NCBI GenBank assembly: GCA_934754495.1
Contig: CAKVHW010000001.1
Span: forward strand, 186,001-250,000
Direction: 5' to 3'
Origin: an uncultured Clostridia bacterium
GTDB lineage: Bacteria > Bacillota > Clostridia > Christensenellales > UBA1242
Length of the DNA stretch: 64,000 nt
The notes under the pieces are model-generated. The model saw only the letters and a list, made by a program, of their open reading frames with translations. It was not told the DNA's origin and ran no database searches. Made by a program: the position numbers and the translations under genes. Of the stretch, positions 17,715 to 26,119 are shown piece after piece. How positions within the stretch are numbered: the first letter of the stretch is position 1; the number at the start of each line of letters is the position of its first letter.

Positions 17715-18074
17715 ATTGTATTGTAATTTGTTTTCAAATTTCAACATTGTTGTTTCAAGACATTTTTCAAATACATAACTATGAGCATTGTTAATGTTCT
17801 AGTTATTCCAAAATCATTAAAGCATATTTTCCTTACTTAATCTCCTTTACTCGCTTTTGGTGTCTTTTGTAGCATAGTTTTCCCCTAAGTCAAGGGAAAT
17901 AAATATTGTTTTGTGTAATTACTAGACTAGGTTTTAAACCTGGTCTTTTTTGCTTTTAACACAATATTTCTTTCTTCTTCCTTGACTTCTTGTATTAGGA
18001 ATTCAAGGGTTAAGTTTTTAATCCAAACTTTGCTCCAACGCCACTTGCCAAAAGGCGGATAAAGGAGAAAATAT

Positions 18075-18704
18075 ATGAACAGAAGAAAAAATGAAATATT
18101 AGAAGATAATGTTGTAATTAGTTTAGATAACATTGAAAAAATCTCAAAAGTTATTGCACTTTCAAGTCTAAGCAACTTTGAAAAGTATGCTTATTCAAAC
18201 TCAAAAAGAATAGAAACATTACACAAGCAATTACAAAAAGATATTTGTCATCGCAGTGAATTAGACCCATATTCAGATGCTTACGATTTAGTTCAAGAAG
18301 CGAGTTTGTTTTTAGTTAAATTTGTAGGTCAAAGACTTGGGGATACTTGCACTTTTATTAAATCTACTGCAAAAGTGCCACAAACAATTTCAATTAGAAT
18401 GGCTTGTTTCAAAACATTGTTTGCATACCTAAGAAAAGAAATGAAAAATGGCAACTCAGAAAACGAAGAACTACTTGAATATATTCCAGCAAAAGATTGT
18501 TTTGAAGAAGAAAAAACAAACTATACAAAAGTGAATAAGATTATTAAGCGTTTAGTAACTAACAAATTAGAAAGTCAGATTCTAGAGTATTACTACAATG
18601 GTGTTGAAGTAAAACTTATTGCCGAATTTTTAGGAGTAAGTACAGACATTGTTTACAAACGCAAAAGAAAATTTAAAGATAGATATTTAGCATGTTGTAT
18701 ATAA
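18075..18704 (+). CDS. sigma-70-like RNA polymerase factor, element-encoded
   Basis: 209 residues. The N-terminal half resembles sigma region 2 (DAYDLVQEASLFLVKF), a core polymerase-binding helix; the C-terminal ~55 residues form a region-4-like helix-turn-helix (ILEYYYNGVEVKLIAEFLGVSTDIVYKRKRKFKDR). Small sigma-like factors of this kind are common on mobile elements of gut Bacillota, where they are presumed to direct transcription of the element. First gene of the replication module, followed by its own terminator. The region 2 match is weak, so a plain HTH regulator is an alternative. Confidence 0.65.
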   Translation: MNRRKNEILEDNVVISLDNIEKISKVIALSSLSNFEKYAYSNSKRIETLHKQLQKDICHRSELDPYSDAYDLVQEASLFLVKFVGQRLGDTCTFIKSTAKVPQTISIRMACFKTLFAYLRKEMKNGNSENEELLEYIPAKDCFEEEKTNYTKVNKIIKRLVTNKLESQILEYYYNGVEVKLIAEFLGVSTDIVYKRKRKFKDRYLACCI

Positions 18705-19027
18705 CCAAACAAATAGAGTGTGTAAAAAGCATACTCTTTTTTGTTAAGAAATATCAAGTAAAGACAAGTTTAGTTTGGGTAAATGTTAAGAAAAGTTGTT
18801 TTTTGTATAGGTAAAGTACAAGTAATGTCATTACATTTTGTGAATAACTTGTGCTAAAGTAAAACTGGAAATAAAAAGACAACGCAAAAATGACAAGACC
18901 GAGAGTTAGTTTATTGGTTTGCTTTTAGCCAAAATTAATAGACAGTGGTTGCATTTTATGGGCGTAGAAAAGAAAACTTTTTCTATGTCATTTTTAATTC
19001 CAAATTTATAAAAAGGAGTTAAAAATT
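18705..19027. other. 323-bp region upstream of rep with terminator and palindromes
   Basis: Holds the terminator at 18715-18742, then a palindrome TAATGTCATTA (18823-18833) bracketed by ACAAGT (18818) and ACTTGT (18847-18852), a possible operator or Rep-binding site. A weak hairpin TAGAAAAG...CTTTTTCTA follows at about 18966-18988. No other gene seen. Confidence 0.45.
18715..18742 (+). terminator. terminator of the sigma-like gene
   Basis: AGAGTGTG, loop TAAAAAG, CATACTCT (one G-T pair), then T-run. Confidence 0.75.
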
Positions 19028-19162
19028 ATGCAAAAACTAAAAATTGAATTTGAAAACGAGCTGGACTTAACTTTACTAGACAACGAGTTTTTTGTTGCAA
19101 TGTTAAATCAGATTATGCTTTTCAAAAAGTGTGAGGTGCAATATGGACTATCCCAAAACTAA
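19028..19162 (+). CDS. 44-residue small protein upstream of rep
   Basis: ATG at 19028 has a good AAAAGGAG site 9 nt upstream. The peptide is acidic and hydrophobic (starts MQKLKIEFENELDLTLLDNE, contains LNQIMLFKKCEVQ). Its 3' end overlaps the Rep start by 20 bp, so its translation would open the poorly placed Rep ribosome site. It may be a leader or a small regulator of Rep. Not matched to any family. Confidence 0.6.
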   Translation: MQKLKIEFENELDLTLLDNEFFVAMLNQIMLFKKCEVQYGLSQN

Positions 19163-20024
19163 AGTATATTTTGATGGTAGTCATTTTATTGGAATACCAC
19201 AAGAAAAACAAATATGGAAGAAACGAAAGAATACAAAAGCAAAACAAAAAGATGAATTACAAGAAAAAGTTAAGGAATTGTATAAGAAAGAAACAGGAAC
19301 AAAGAAAGAAAAAACTGAAAAAGTTATTGAAAAATTAACTGAAGAAATTAAAGATGAAGAAAAAGCGAAAGAGATTGTTAAAGCAACTTTAGAAAAAGAA
19401 AAAAGGAATAAAATTGTTAGACTAACTAGGTTGTATAGAAAGATTGGACTGCAACAATGGACACACTTTTGCACTTTTACCTATAACAGCAACAAACTAA
19501 CTGAAGAAGTATTTAGGCAAAAACTACTTACTTGTTTAAGACATCTATCCCATAGAAAAAACTGGAAATATATTGGTGTGTTTGAGCGTAGCCCCAATTT
19601 AGAGAGATTACATTTTCATGGAATATTTGTAATTCCTGAAATGGTTGGCGAGATTATTGAAACAAAAGATTACTCCACTAAAACACATCAAATGCAGATT
19701 ACTCATCAAAACACATTCTTTTTAGAGAGATTTGGTAGGAACGATTTCAAAGAAATAATCAACAATGTTGGTGTTAATGATGCAGTTAATTACATTATGA
19801 AATACATTCGCAAAACTGGTGAAAAAGTTATCTGTTCTAAGCACTTACAAACATATTTTGTTACAGATATTTTAGACGATGATGTTGTTTGCAGAATTGG
19901 TCAAGAAGATAGAAAAATTTTACTTTTTGACGACTTCAAATGTTTAGATTTTGAAACTGGCGAAGTTTTAGGACAACCAAATAAAGATAAATCTCTCATA
20001 GATAAATTGCCCAAAGCTTATTGA
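19143..20024 (+). CDS. HUH endonuclease, rolling-circle replication initiator (Rep)
   Basis: 293 residues from ATG 19143; GAGGTG lies 4 nt upstream and the in-frame GTG at 19131 has no separate site. After a lysine/glutamate-rich coiled region (~15-95) come the three Rep motifs: FCTFTYN (~108), the metal-binding HUH motif LHFHG (~156-160) and the tyrosine motif NYIMKYIRK (~216-224) with two Tyr four apart. Such enzymes nick one strand at a hairpin origin and stay attached through Tyr. The large palindromes on both sides are candidate substrates. Role: replication of the excised element or its mobilisation. Confidence 0.85.
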   Translation: MDYPKTKVYFDGSHFIGIPQEKQIWKKRKNTKAKQKDELQEKVKELYKKETGTKKEKTEKVIEKLTEEIKDEEKAKEIVKATLEKEKRNKIVRLTRLYRKIGLQQWTHFCTFTYNSNKLTEEVFRQKLLTCLRHLSHRKNWKYIGVFERSPNLERLHFHGIFVIPEMVGEIIETKDYSTKTHQMQITHQNTFFLERFGRNDFKEIINNVGVNDAVNYIMKYIRKTGEKVICSKHLQTYFVTDILDDDVVCRIGQEDRKILLFDDFKCLDFETGEVLGQPNKDKSLIDKLPKAY

Positions 20025-20170
20025 TTGTCTTTCGGTTACAGAGCATAAACGAAAACTCTTTCTTGTCAAGGGTAAAATGTATTGATTCTCAACCCTTGAC
20101 AAGAAAATTAAAGCTTTAAGAATTAAGAAAACAATCCCTTTTCGTTTCTTTTCGCTCTGTCGAAAGACAA
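20025..20170. repeat. 146-bp cloverleaf-like palindrome downstream of rep
   Basis: Outer stem in three blocks: TTGTCTTTCG (20025-20034)/CGAAAGACAA (20161-20170), ACAGAGC (20038-20044)/GCTCTGT (20154-20160), AAACGAAAA (20047-20055)/TTTTCGTTT (20139-20147). Inside is a perfect 15-bp hairpin TTTCTTGTCAAGGGT (20059-20073)/ACCCTTGACAAGAAA (20092-20106) and a palindrome TTAAAGCTTTAA (20108-20119). Rolling-circle plasmids carry such branched structures as lagging-strand (single-strand) origins, usually close to rep; that is the best reading. The stem ends 29 bp before the recombinase start, so it may also control that gene. Confidence 0.8.
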
Positions 20171-20199
20171 AAAATAAAACTTAATAAAAGGAGAAAAAC

Positions 20200-21705
20200 A
20201 TGAAAACAGCAGTAATATATGCAAGATATTCCAGCACTAACCAAACTGAGCAATCCATTGAAGGTCAAGTCCATGTTTGCGAAGATTATGCTAAAAAGCA
20301 CGATATAATTATTGTAGATTCATACATAGACCGAGCAATATCTGGAACGACAGACAACAGAGAATCCTTTCAAAAAATGCTTAAAGATAGCAACAATAAA
20401 AAAAGGGACTATGTGTTAGTCTACAAACTAGATAGGTTTGCTAGAAACAAATTTGAGTCTGCAATCCATAGAAAGCATTTGAAAGATAACGGAATAAAAC
20501 TTTTATCCGCTATGGAAAACATTCCAGAAACACCTGAAGGAGTATTACTTGAATCTTTACTTGAAGGTATGAACCAATACTTCAGTGAAGAACTTGCTCA
20601 AAAAGTTAGTCGTGGACTTCACGAATCTAGAATGAAAGGACATATAATAGGCTCAGTTCCGTATGGATACACTAAAGAAAACAAAATGTTAAAAGTGAAC
20701 GAAGAAGAAAAACAAATTCTAACTAGAATGTTTGAAGATTATGCGAGTGGTAAAACAATTTTGCAAATTTCAAGAGATTTTGAAAAAGAGAATATAACCA
20801 ACAAAGGTAGTAAATTTCTACCACAAAATATACGAAGAATATTACAAAAAGAAGCATACACTGGTATTTGTAGAATCAATAACAAAGTTTATGATAAAAT
20901 CTATCCACAAATAATATCACAAGAACTATTTGAAAAAGTAAAAACAAAGTTAGATGCAAACAAATATGGTTGCCGAAAAGATAACCACGAGATTTTTAGA
21001 TTAAAAGACAAGATATATTGTGGTAATTGCAATCGCAAAATGTATCCAGTGTCTGCAATATCTTCAAATGGAAGCAGTATCCGCTATTACAAATGTATAA
21101 CTACCAAAAAGAAAAAATGTTTAACTGGAATAATAGACAAAAACTTTATTGAAAGTATTATAGATAAATTCTTAATTTCTCAATTTAACATTCCAAAAAA
21201 CCTAAATGAAATCTCAGAAAAGATATTTGAAATACACAAAAAAAGAGTTGGAAACAACAACTCTTTTAACTCACTTAAAAATGATTTACAAAAAACCAAT
21301 ACTTCAATTTCCAATATTATGTCTGCCATTGAAAAAGGAATACTTACAGATACGACAAAACAAAGACTTGAAGAACTAGAACACCAAAAGAAAGACTTAC
21401 AAGAAAAACTAATAATAGAACAATCTAAACAGCAATTTGAGCTCACAAAAGAAGATATACAAAACTACTTTAGGTTTACAATGAAACAATGCCCTGATAG
21501 AGCAATAGAACTATTTATTCAAAAAGTAAATGTCTATGAGAACAAAATAGAAATATCCCTAAACTACTCACTTAACACCAACATTCCTAAAACGGAAACC
21601 ACATCTAAAAAACTCTTTACGGAAACCTTTACATCAACTCGTAAATTCAAAGGTGGAACAACTAAAACTACCATAAAACCATACGATGTTTATTTGATAA
21701 TATAA
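20200..21705 (+). CDS. large serine recombinase (integrase of the element)
   Basis: 501 residues. The N-terminal resolvase domain starts AVIYARYSST with catalytic Ser11, and has VLVYKLDRFARN and an E-helix. A recombinase domain (VPYGYTKENK; QNIRRILQKEAYTG) follows, then a zinc ribbon with CGNC (~273) and a second C-x-n-C pair, and a long coiled coil (~345-430). This is the architecture of integrases and transposition recombinases such as TnpX/phiC31 type. It would join attP and attB through a 2-base staggered break. About 115 bp separate its stop from attR, the usual place beside attP. AAAGGAG precedes the ATG. No truncation seen. Confidence 0.95.
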   Translation: MKTAVIYARYSSTNQTEQSIEGQVHVCEDYAKKHDIIIVDSYIDRAISGTTDNRESFQKMLKDSNNKKRDYVLVYKLDRFARNKFESAIHRKHLKDNGIKLLSAMENIPETPEGVLLESLLEGMNQYFSEELAQKVSRGLHESRMKGHIIGSVPYGYTKENKMLKVNEEEKQILTRMFEDYASGKTILQISRDFEKENITNKGSKFLPQNIRRILQKEAYTGICRINNKVYDKIYPQIISQELFEKVKTKLDANKYGCRKDNHEIFRLKDKIYCGNCNRKMYPVSAISSNGSSIRYYKCITTKKKKCLTGIIDKNFIESIIDKFLISQFNIPKNLNEISEKIFEIHKKRVGNNNSFNSLKNDLQKTNTSISNIMSAIEKGILTDTTKQRLEELEHQKKDLQEKLIIEQSKQQFELTKEDIQNYFRFTMKQCPDRAIELFIQKVNVYENKIEISLNYSLNTNIPKTETTSKKLFTETFTSTRKFKGGTTKTTIKPYDVYLII

Positions 21706-21760
21706 AAACCAACACTTCAAACGAACTGAATATCTAAACGAACAAATAAATCAATAATAG

Positions 21761-21804
21761 AAAAAGAGCATACTCTAGGGAAATACCTAAAATATGCTCT
21801 TTAT
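21761..21804 (+). terminator. terminator of the recombinase gene
   Basis: AAAGAGCATA (21763-21772) and TATGCTCTTT (21793-21802), with an inner TAGG/CCTA pair. Confidence 0.8.
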
Positions 21805-21819
21805 TTCTTAGAAAATACT

Positions 21820-21863
21820 GCTAGTTTCAAACAGCATTGACTAAAACATGGTGATTTTTTATT
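21820..21863. repeat. attR of the 13-kb element
   Basis: Inner half GCTAGTTTCAAA (21820-21831), central TGAC (21838-21841), outer half ATGGTGATTTTTTATT (21848-21863). It is the inverted counterpart of 8801-8843. Joining the inner halves of both junctions gives a 12-bp perfect dyad around 13 bp containing TGAC (attP). Confidence 0.8.
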
Positions 21864-21897
21864 GCTATTTTTATTAAACAAACAGTTTTTAATAAGT

Positions 21898-22959
21898 TTA
21901 AAAGTGTAGGCGGTAATGAGCCCTTTCCATTTTCTCGGTTGTGTAATAACCTGCTGGTGCTTTAATAACGTCTGGTAAGCGGTTTACGATTGTTGCACAA
22001 GTTAGTTCTACAGTAGGTGGGCGGTTTACCACAACGGTTGTGTCAGGTTCGCCATGAACAGTCCATTCATTCATGTCAAATTCATCTGGTCCATATACCT
22101 TGCCAATACATTCTGTTTCAATAGTAATTCCTTCTTTTGTTTTTGTTGTTACAACAGCACTCATGCCTGTTGCATCACCTTTTTTAATTGTCATATTAAG
22201 GGTACTAGATTTAAGGTCTTTTTTGTATGTTTGAGGCACGCATTTTTGTGTTTGGCTAACCACTGTTAACCCCATTTGACTGCATAGCCACCCATTAACA
22301 TTCCACATATAACTTGGCAAAAATTCGCCGTTTTTAATAAGTTCTTTTCTTGCCTTGTCGCTTATGCGGTCGGCACTTGCAACTTGTTTGTCAAATTCGT
22401 CTAGTGTAAGTCCAGCACCATGGGCTTTGGCAAGTGCAATGCCATAATCTTCTACGTTATAACTGCTTTTCCCTGTGATTTTCTTAATAGTGTGTGTACT
22501 TCCACATATAGTTGTAACTAAGTTTCCCCAAGCAAAGTCTTGATATCCACTACCTGTAATTGTGCAGTTTGTGGTTTTTGCCATTGCATCAAGTTGTTTT
22601 GTAAGTTTGTCGTTACTATTCCAAGGGTAGAATGCTTCTTCGCAGGTTGTGATTGCATTTACACCATTTTCGGCACATATCATAAGAACATCATAAACGT
22701 CGCCAAGTAGACTCATTGTTGTTACAATAGCAACATCTGCCTCGTGTGTTTTTAAGGTGTTTTTTAAGGTTTTCACATCTTCAACAACAACACCAATTGG
22801 TTCTTTTTTGCCGATAATTTTAGATATGTCTTTACCAACAACTTTTGGGTTGATATCGTATGCACCTACAATTTTTCCACCTTTTTCCAAAACATATCGC
22901 ATGGTGTATTTGCTCATCTTTCCGCAACCGATTTGTACTACTTTTAATGTATTTGCCAT
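21898..22959 (-). CDS. 2,4-diaminopentanoate dehydrogenase-like oxidoreductase
   Basis: 353 residues; N-terminal NAD(P)-binding fold (VVQIGCGKMSKYTMRYV), then a dihydrodipicolinate-reductase-like catalytic domain with GSGYQDFAWGNL and YNVEDYG. This pattern is that of the DapB-related family including 2,4-diaminopentanoate dehydrogenase of ornithine fermentation. The ornithine-pathway neighbours (ornithine racemase, aminomutase, thiolase) are not beside it, so the substrate may differ. AAGGAG lies before the ATG. Its 3' end faces attR; before insertion it probably shared a terminator with the 8581-8802 gene. Confidence 0.75.
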   Translation of the reverse strand: MANTLKVVQIGCGKMSKYTMRYVLEKGGKIVGAYDINPKVVGKDISKIIGKKEPIGVVVEDVKTLKNTLKTHEADVAIVTTMSLLGDVYDVLMICAENGVNAITTCEEAFYPWNSNDKLTKQLDAMAKTTNCTITGSGYQDFAWGNLVTTICGSTHTIKKITGKSSYNVEDYGIALAKAHGAGLTLDEFDKQVASADRISDKARKELIKNGEFLPSYMWNVNGWLCSQMGLTVVSQTQKCVPQTYKKDLKSSTLNMTIKKGDATGMSAVVTTKTKEGITIETECIGKVYGPDEFDMNEWTVHGEPDTTVVVNRPPTVELTCATIVNRLPDVIKAPAGYYTTEKMERAHYRLHF

Positions 22960-23005
22960 TTTAAATTCTCCTTTTTATAAAATTTGTCTTATAGACTATA
23001 TATTA

Positions 23006-23035
23006 ATTGTATTTCTTTTTTAAGTTTTTAGTCAA
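23006..23035 (-). promoter_or_regulatory. promoter of the dehydrogenase gene
   Basis: Reverse strand: -35 TTGACT (23035-23030), 18 bp, -10 TACAAT (23011-23006). Confidence 0.65.
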
Positions 23036-23159
23036 GCAAAATCAAAACAGATTGTTTTAATGATACAATATTTAGAGTTTGTTACAACTCGTGAAATTTA
23101 TAAGGATAGATTTATAATTATTGACAATTCCACAATTTTGAAGAAATAAAAAATGTCTA

Positions 23160-23188
23160 TTGAAAGTATTATAAACTTGTGTTATACT
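23160..23188 (+). promoter_or_regulatory. promoter of hypothetical gene at 23212
   Basis: -35 TTGAAA (23160-23165), 17 bp, -10 TATACT (23183-23188). Confidence 0.7.
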
Positions 23189-23211
23189 TATAAATAATGA
23201 AGGGGTAAATT

Positions 23212-23727
23212 ATGGGAATTTTGAATTTTTTTAAAAACAAATACAATGTGACTGGTTTCACTAAAGAACAACGTGCTATTCAAGAAAAATATGCTTGCTA
23301 CTTTAACGAAGGCGGAAAGGGACTTACAAAAGAAGAAATTAAGGAGATTAATAAATCGCTTTTAAACTATGCCGTTGTTGAAGATAAAAGAGAAATTGAG
23401 TTTGTTAAAGACTGCTTAATGGTTGCTACTTTAACCGAAAAACAAAAAGAATTTTTTATTAACAATACTCGTAAAGAGATTAAAGAAAAACTTTTTGCGG
23501 GCGAAGTTGTTGGAAAGCACGAAGCAGATATTGTGGCTAAAACTGTAATTTTCAAAACTCCGGGATATGTTTATACAGTTGAAATTAATGACGATGTTAA
23601 AGACCTTAACGTTAAAGCAACTCCATACATGGAACATGAAGAAAAAGAGAGAGAAAAGATTTTAGGCGAAGTTCAAAAGTACAATAAAGTTGCAAAATGC
23701 AAAAGCTTTGGAAAAGATATGTTTTAG
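23212..23727 (+). CDS. hypothetical cytosolic protein
   Basis: 171 residues, highly charged, no signal or membrane segment. The first half is helical (LTKEEIKEINKSLLNY; EFVKDCLMVATLTEKQKEFF); the second contains beta-rich VIFKTPGYVYTVEINDD and a basic tail. I do not recognise a family. It has its own promoter, a GAAGGGG ribosome site 6 nt before the ATG and its own terminator, so it is a real monocistronic gene. Confidence 0.8.
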   Translation: MGILNFFKNKYNVTGFTKEQRAIQEKYACYFNEGGKGLTKEEIKEINKSLLNYAVVEDKREIEFVKDCLMVATLTEKQKEFFINNTRKEIKEKLFAGEVVGKHEADIVAKTVIFKTPGYVYTVEINDDVKDLNVKATPYMEHEEKEREKILGEVQKYNKVAKCKSFGKDMF

Positions 23728-23733
23728 CAATTT

Positions 23734-23763
23734 AAACACCTTATACATTTAAGGTGTTTTTTT
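23734..23763 (+). terminator. terminator
   Basis: AAACACCTTA / TAAGGTGTTT followed by T-run. Confidence 0.88.
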
Positions 23764-23896
23764 GTTGCCAATTCCCGATTTTAAATTAAATAAAATGTGA
23801 CTTAAAAATAATTTTTGTTGTTAGGTTGTTTGACAATTAAGGCGGTTTTAAGATAAATTATAATTAGTTATTATAATAATTTTAAGGAGAATGTTA

Positions 23897-25948
23897 ATGG
23901 ATAAAAAATATCAGGCATTGTTTACACCATGGAAAATTGGCAATGTTGAAATCAAAAACCGCATTGTTGTGTGTCCAATGGGTGGAACATCGCTTTTTGG
24001 CTGGATGGAACCACATCATTTTGACAAAGACGCCAGTGAATTCTTTATGGACATTGCTAAGCACGATGCAGGCTTAATTATTCCAGGTATTGCCCCAATT
24101 AGAAATTTGATTGGCGGTGGCTGGTTGTATAAGGCCAATGGTGCGTTTAAAAAATTAAAACCATATATGGCAGAACTTCACAAAACAGGTGCAAAACTTT
24201 TTGTTCAACTTACTGCAGGCTTTGGAAGAAGTTTTTCCATTCCTAATTCACTAGCAACAGTAGCCAAAAGCAAGTTTTTAAGCGGAATGCTAAAACCTAT
24301 TATTGATATTAGTAGACTATGTGCTTCACCAAGCGAACTTCCTTCACGTTGGTTAGAAGGTTACACTTGCCGTCCGCTAAAAACCGAAGAGATTGACCAA
24401 ATGATTGTTGCTTTTGCTAAAACTGCTAAAAAGTGCAAAGAAGCAGGGGTGGACGGTGTAGAAATTCATGCTGTTCACGAAGGTTATTTATTAGACCAAT
24501 TCACACTAAAATATACCAACAAACGTGACGATGAATTTGGTGGCAGTTTTGAAAATCGCTATCGTTTTGCAACTGAAATTGTTAAAGCAATTAAGGCAGA
24601 ATGTGGCGAAGATTATCCTGTTTCGCTACGTTATTCGGTAGAAAGTAAAACAAAAGACTTCTGTGTAGGTGCTGTTCCAGGTGAAAAGTACAAAGAAATT
24701 GGTAGAGATATGGCAGAAAGTGAAAAAGCTGTTAAATATCTTCAAGATGCCGGCTACGATATGTTAAACTGCGATAACGGAACATATGATGCTTGGTATT
24801 GGGCTCATCCACCAGGATATATGCCTCAAAACTGCAACCTTGACGATGTAAGTCATATTCGCAAATTTGTAACCATTCCAGTGGTTTGTGCTGGAAGAAT
24901 GGAACCTGATGTTGCATCAAAAGCAATTGCAGACGGCAAAATTGACGCAATGGGTGTAGCAAGACAATTCTTGACCGATAGTCATTGGGTTACTAAACTT
25001 AAAGAAGACAGATTGGAAGATATTATGCCTTGCATATGCTGTCACAACGGCTGTTTCCCTATGGCTCACTATAAGGGAGTGGCTTGTGATAGTTCTATGG
25101 AAGATTCAAAACACATGGCTCGTTGTGCACTTAATCCGCAAACAATGGACGGCGGAAAGTATGACTACAAGCCTGCCAAGGTACGCAAAAATATTGCCGT
25201 TATTGGTGGCGGTATTGGTGGAATGGAAGTAGCAAGAGTTGCCACACTTCGTGGACACAATGTTACAATTTACGAAAAAACCAACAAGCTTGGCGGTGTG
25301 TTTGTTCCTGCAAGTGCACCAGTATTTAAAGAAAAAGACAAACTTTTGCTTAAATGGTATGCTAGACAAATGAAAGAACTTGGCATAACAATTAAGTTTA
25401 ATACCGAAATCACTGATATTAATTCGCTTAATGCTGACGAAGTTGTTGTTGCTACTGGTAGCAAAACACGTAAACTTCGTGTTGATGGTAGCGACCGTTG
25501 TATTGATGCAATTGACTACCTAAACGGTAAAGAAGTTGGCGAAAACGTTGTTATTGTTGGTGGCGGTCTTACTGGCTGTGAAATTGCATACGACCTAATT
25601 TTAAAAGGCAAAAAGCCTGTTATTGTAGAATCTAAAAATGACCTTATGGCTGTTAGCGGATTGTGTCTTGCTAATTCGTCATATCTTCGTGATTACTTTA
25701 GTTACACTAAAACACCAGTGTTTTTAGAAAGTAAACTTCTTACAATAGAACCAACTCATGTAGTTGTTGTTACTAAAGACGGTGCACTTCATAAGGTTAA
25801 AGCCGATAGCATTATTACTTGCATTGGCTACAATAGCAATCCTATTGCACCAGCATCAAAACATGTTCACATTGTTGGTGACGCACTAAGAGTGGGAAAC
25901 CTTCGCACAGTTATCTGGCGTGCATGGGACGTTGCGTGCAAGTTGTAA
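23897..25948 (+). CDS. FMN/FAD/4Fe-4S flavoenzyme of the 2-enoate / 2,4-dienoyl-CoA reductase family
   Basis: 683 residues. Residues 1-~350 form the Old-Yellow-Enzyme barrel (LFTPWKIGNVEIKNRIVVCPM at the start; HAVHEGYLLDQF with the substrate-binding pair). A cysteine cluster CICCHNGC (~378) plus a Cys ~35 residues later bind a 4Fe-4S centre. Two dinucleotide folds follow: VIGGGIGGMEVA (~434, FAD) and VIVGGGLTGCE (~551, NAD(P)H). It would reduce the C=C bond of an enoate or dienoyl compound; relatives act in amino-acid fermentation and bile-acid conversion. Start 23897 is preferred, since AAGGAG abuts the other ATG at 23891. Exact substrate not predictable. Confidence 0.9.
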   Translation: MDKKYQALFTPWKIGNVEIKNRIVVCPMGGTSLFGWMEPHHFDKDASEFFMDIAKHDAGLIIPGIAPIRNLIGGGWLYKANGAFKKLKPYMAELHKTGAKLFVQLTAGFGRSFSIPNSLATVAKSKFLSGMLKPIIDISRLCASPSELPSRWLEGYTCRPLKTEEIDQMIVAFAKTAKKCKEAGVDGVEIHAVHEGYLLDQFTLKYTNKRDDEFGGSFENRYRFATEIVKAIKAECGEDYPVSLRYSVESKTKDFCVGAVPGEKYKEIGRDMAESEKAVKYLQDAGYDMLNCDNGTYDAWYWAHPPGYMPQNCNLDDVSHIRKFVTIPVVCAGRMEPDVASKAIADGKIDAMGVARQFLTDSHWVTKLKEDRLEDIMPCICCHNGCFPMAHYKGVACDSSMEDSKHMARCALNPQTMDGGKYDYKPAKVRKNIAVIGGGIGGMEVARVATLRGHNVTIYEKTNKLGGVFVPASAPVFKEKDKLLLKWYARQMKELGITIKFNTEITDINSLNADEVVVATGSKTRKLRVDGSDRCIDAIDYLNGKEVGENVVIVGGGLTGCEIAYDLILKGKKPVIVESKNDLMAVSGLCLANSSYLRDYFSYTKTPVFLESKLLTIEPTHVVVVTKDGALHKVKADSIITCIGYNSNPIAPASKHVHIVGDALRVGNLRTVIWRAWDVACKL

Positions 25949-26004
25949 TTGAATACATTTTATGGGGTTAATCCACAAGTGGTGGGCTAAGTTGATTTTA
26001 AGAC

Positions 26005-26042
26005 AAAAAAGAACTATGTAAATAAAAACATAGTTCTTTTTT
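26005..26042. terminator. bidirectional terminator
   Basis: AAAAAAGAACTATG / CATAGTTCTTTTTT with a 10-nt loop, between convergent genes. Confidence 0.9.
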
Positions 26043-26119
26043 ATTTGTTTTTGATTTTTGTTTTTTTAAATTATAAAAACAATATTTCATTTTTTAGTAT
26101 GTTAAACAAAACGATATGT

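Larger units (their letters stand above)
17386..18074. other. 689-bp non-coding structured region (candidate origin)
   Basis: No convincing gene. It holds two large palindromes (17501-17558 and 17647-17714, listed separately), a small hairpin TCCC...GGGA at 17881-17896, and a terminator (GACTAGGTTT / AAACCTGGTC plus T-run, 17925-17951). A leader hairpin CGCC...GGCG lies just before the sigma-like gene, whose ribosome site is AAAGGAG. Position between cargo and replication module, and the richness in palindromes, fit an origin of replication or transfer. Confidence 0.5.
8825..21841. mobile_element. integrated element with serine recombinase, HUH Rep and type I R-M cargo
   Basis: About 13,013 bp lie between the two TGAC crossover candidates. 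In order it holds hsdR, hsdS, hsdM and an AbrB-like gene (reverse), fic (forward), a HEPN-motif gene (reverse), a structured intergenic region, a sigma-like factor, a 44-codon frame, an HUH Rep, a 146-bp cloverleaf-like palindrome and a large serine recombinase about 115 bp from the right junction. Recombinase next to an att site plus a rolling-circle Rep is the plan of an integrative mobilizable or plasmid-like element. No conjugation (type IV secretion) genes are present, so it would need a helper. Boundaries rest on the att reading. Confidence 0.8.

Noticed and set aside
17590..17778. A forward 62-codon frame
   Set aside because: It is read straight through the 17647-17714 palindrome, has low-complexity composition and lacks a ribosome site.
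8825..21841. Prophage
   Set aside because: No capsid, terminase, portal, tail or lysis genes lie with the integrase; the Rep and restriction cargo fit a plasmid-like integrated element.
8801..21863. The inverted repeats as terminal repeats of a DDE transposon or as an invertible segment
   Set aside because: No target-site duplication or DDE transposase is present. The split 16-bp/12-bp pattern around TGAC is better explained by hybrid att sites of the adjacent serine recombinase.
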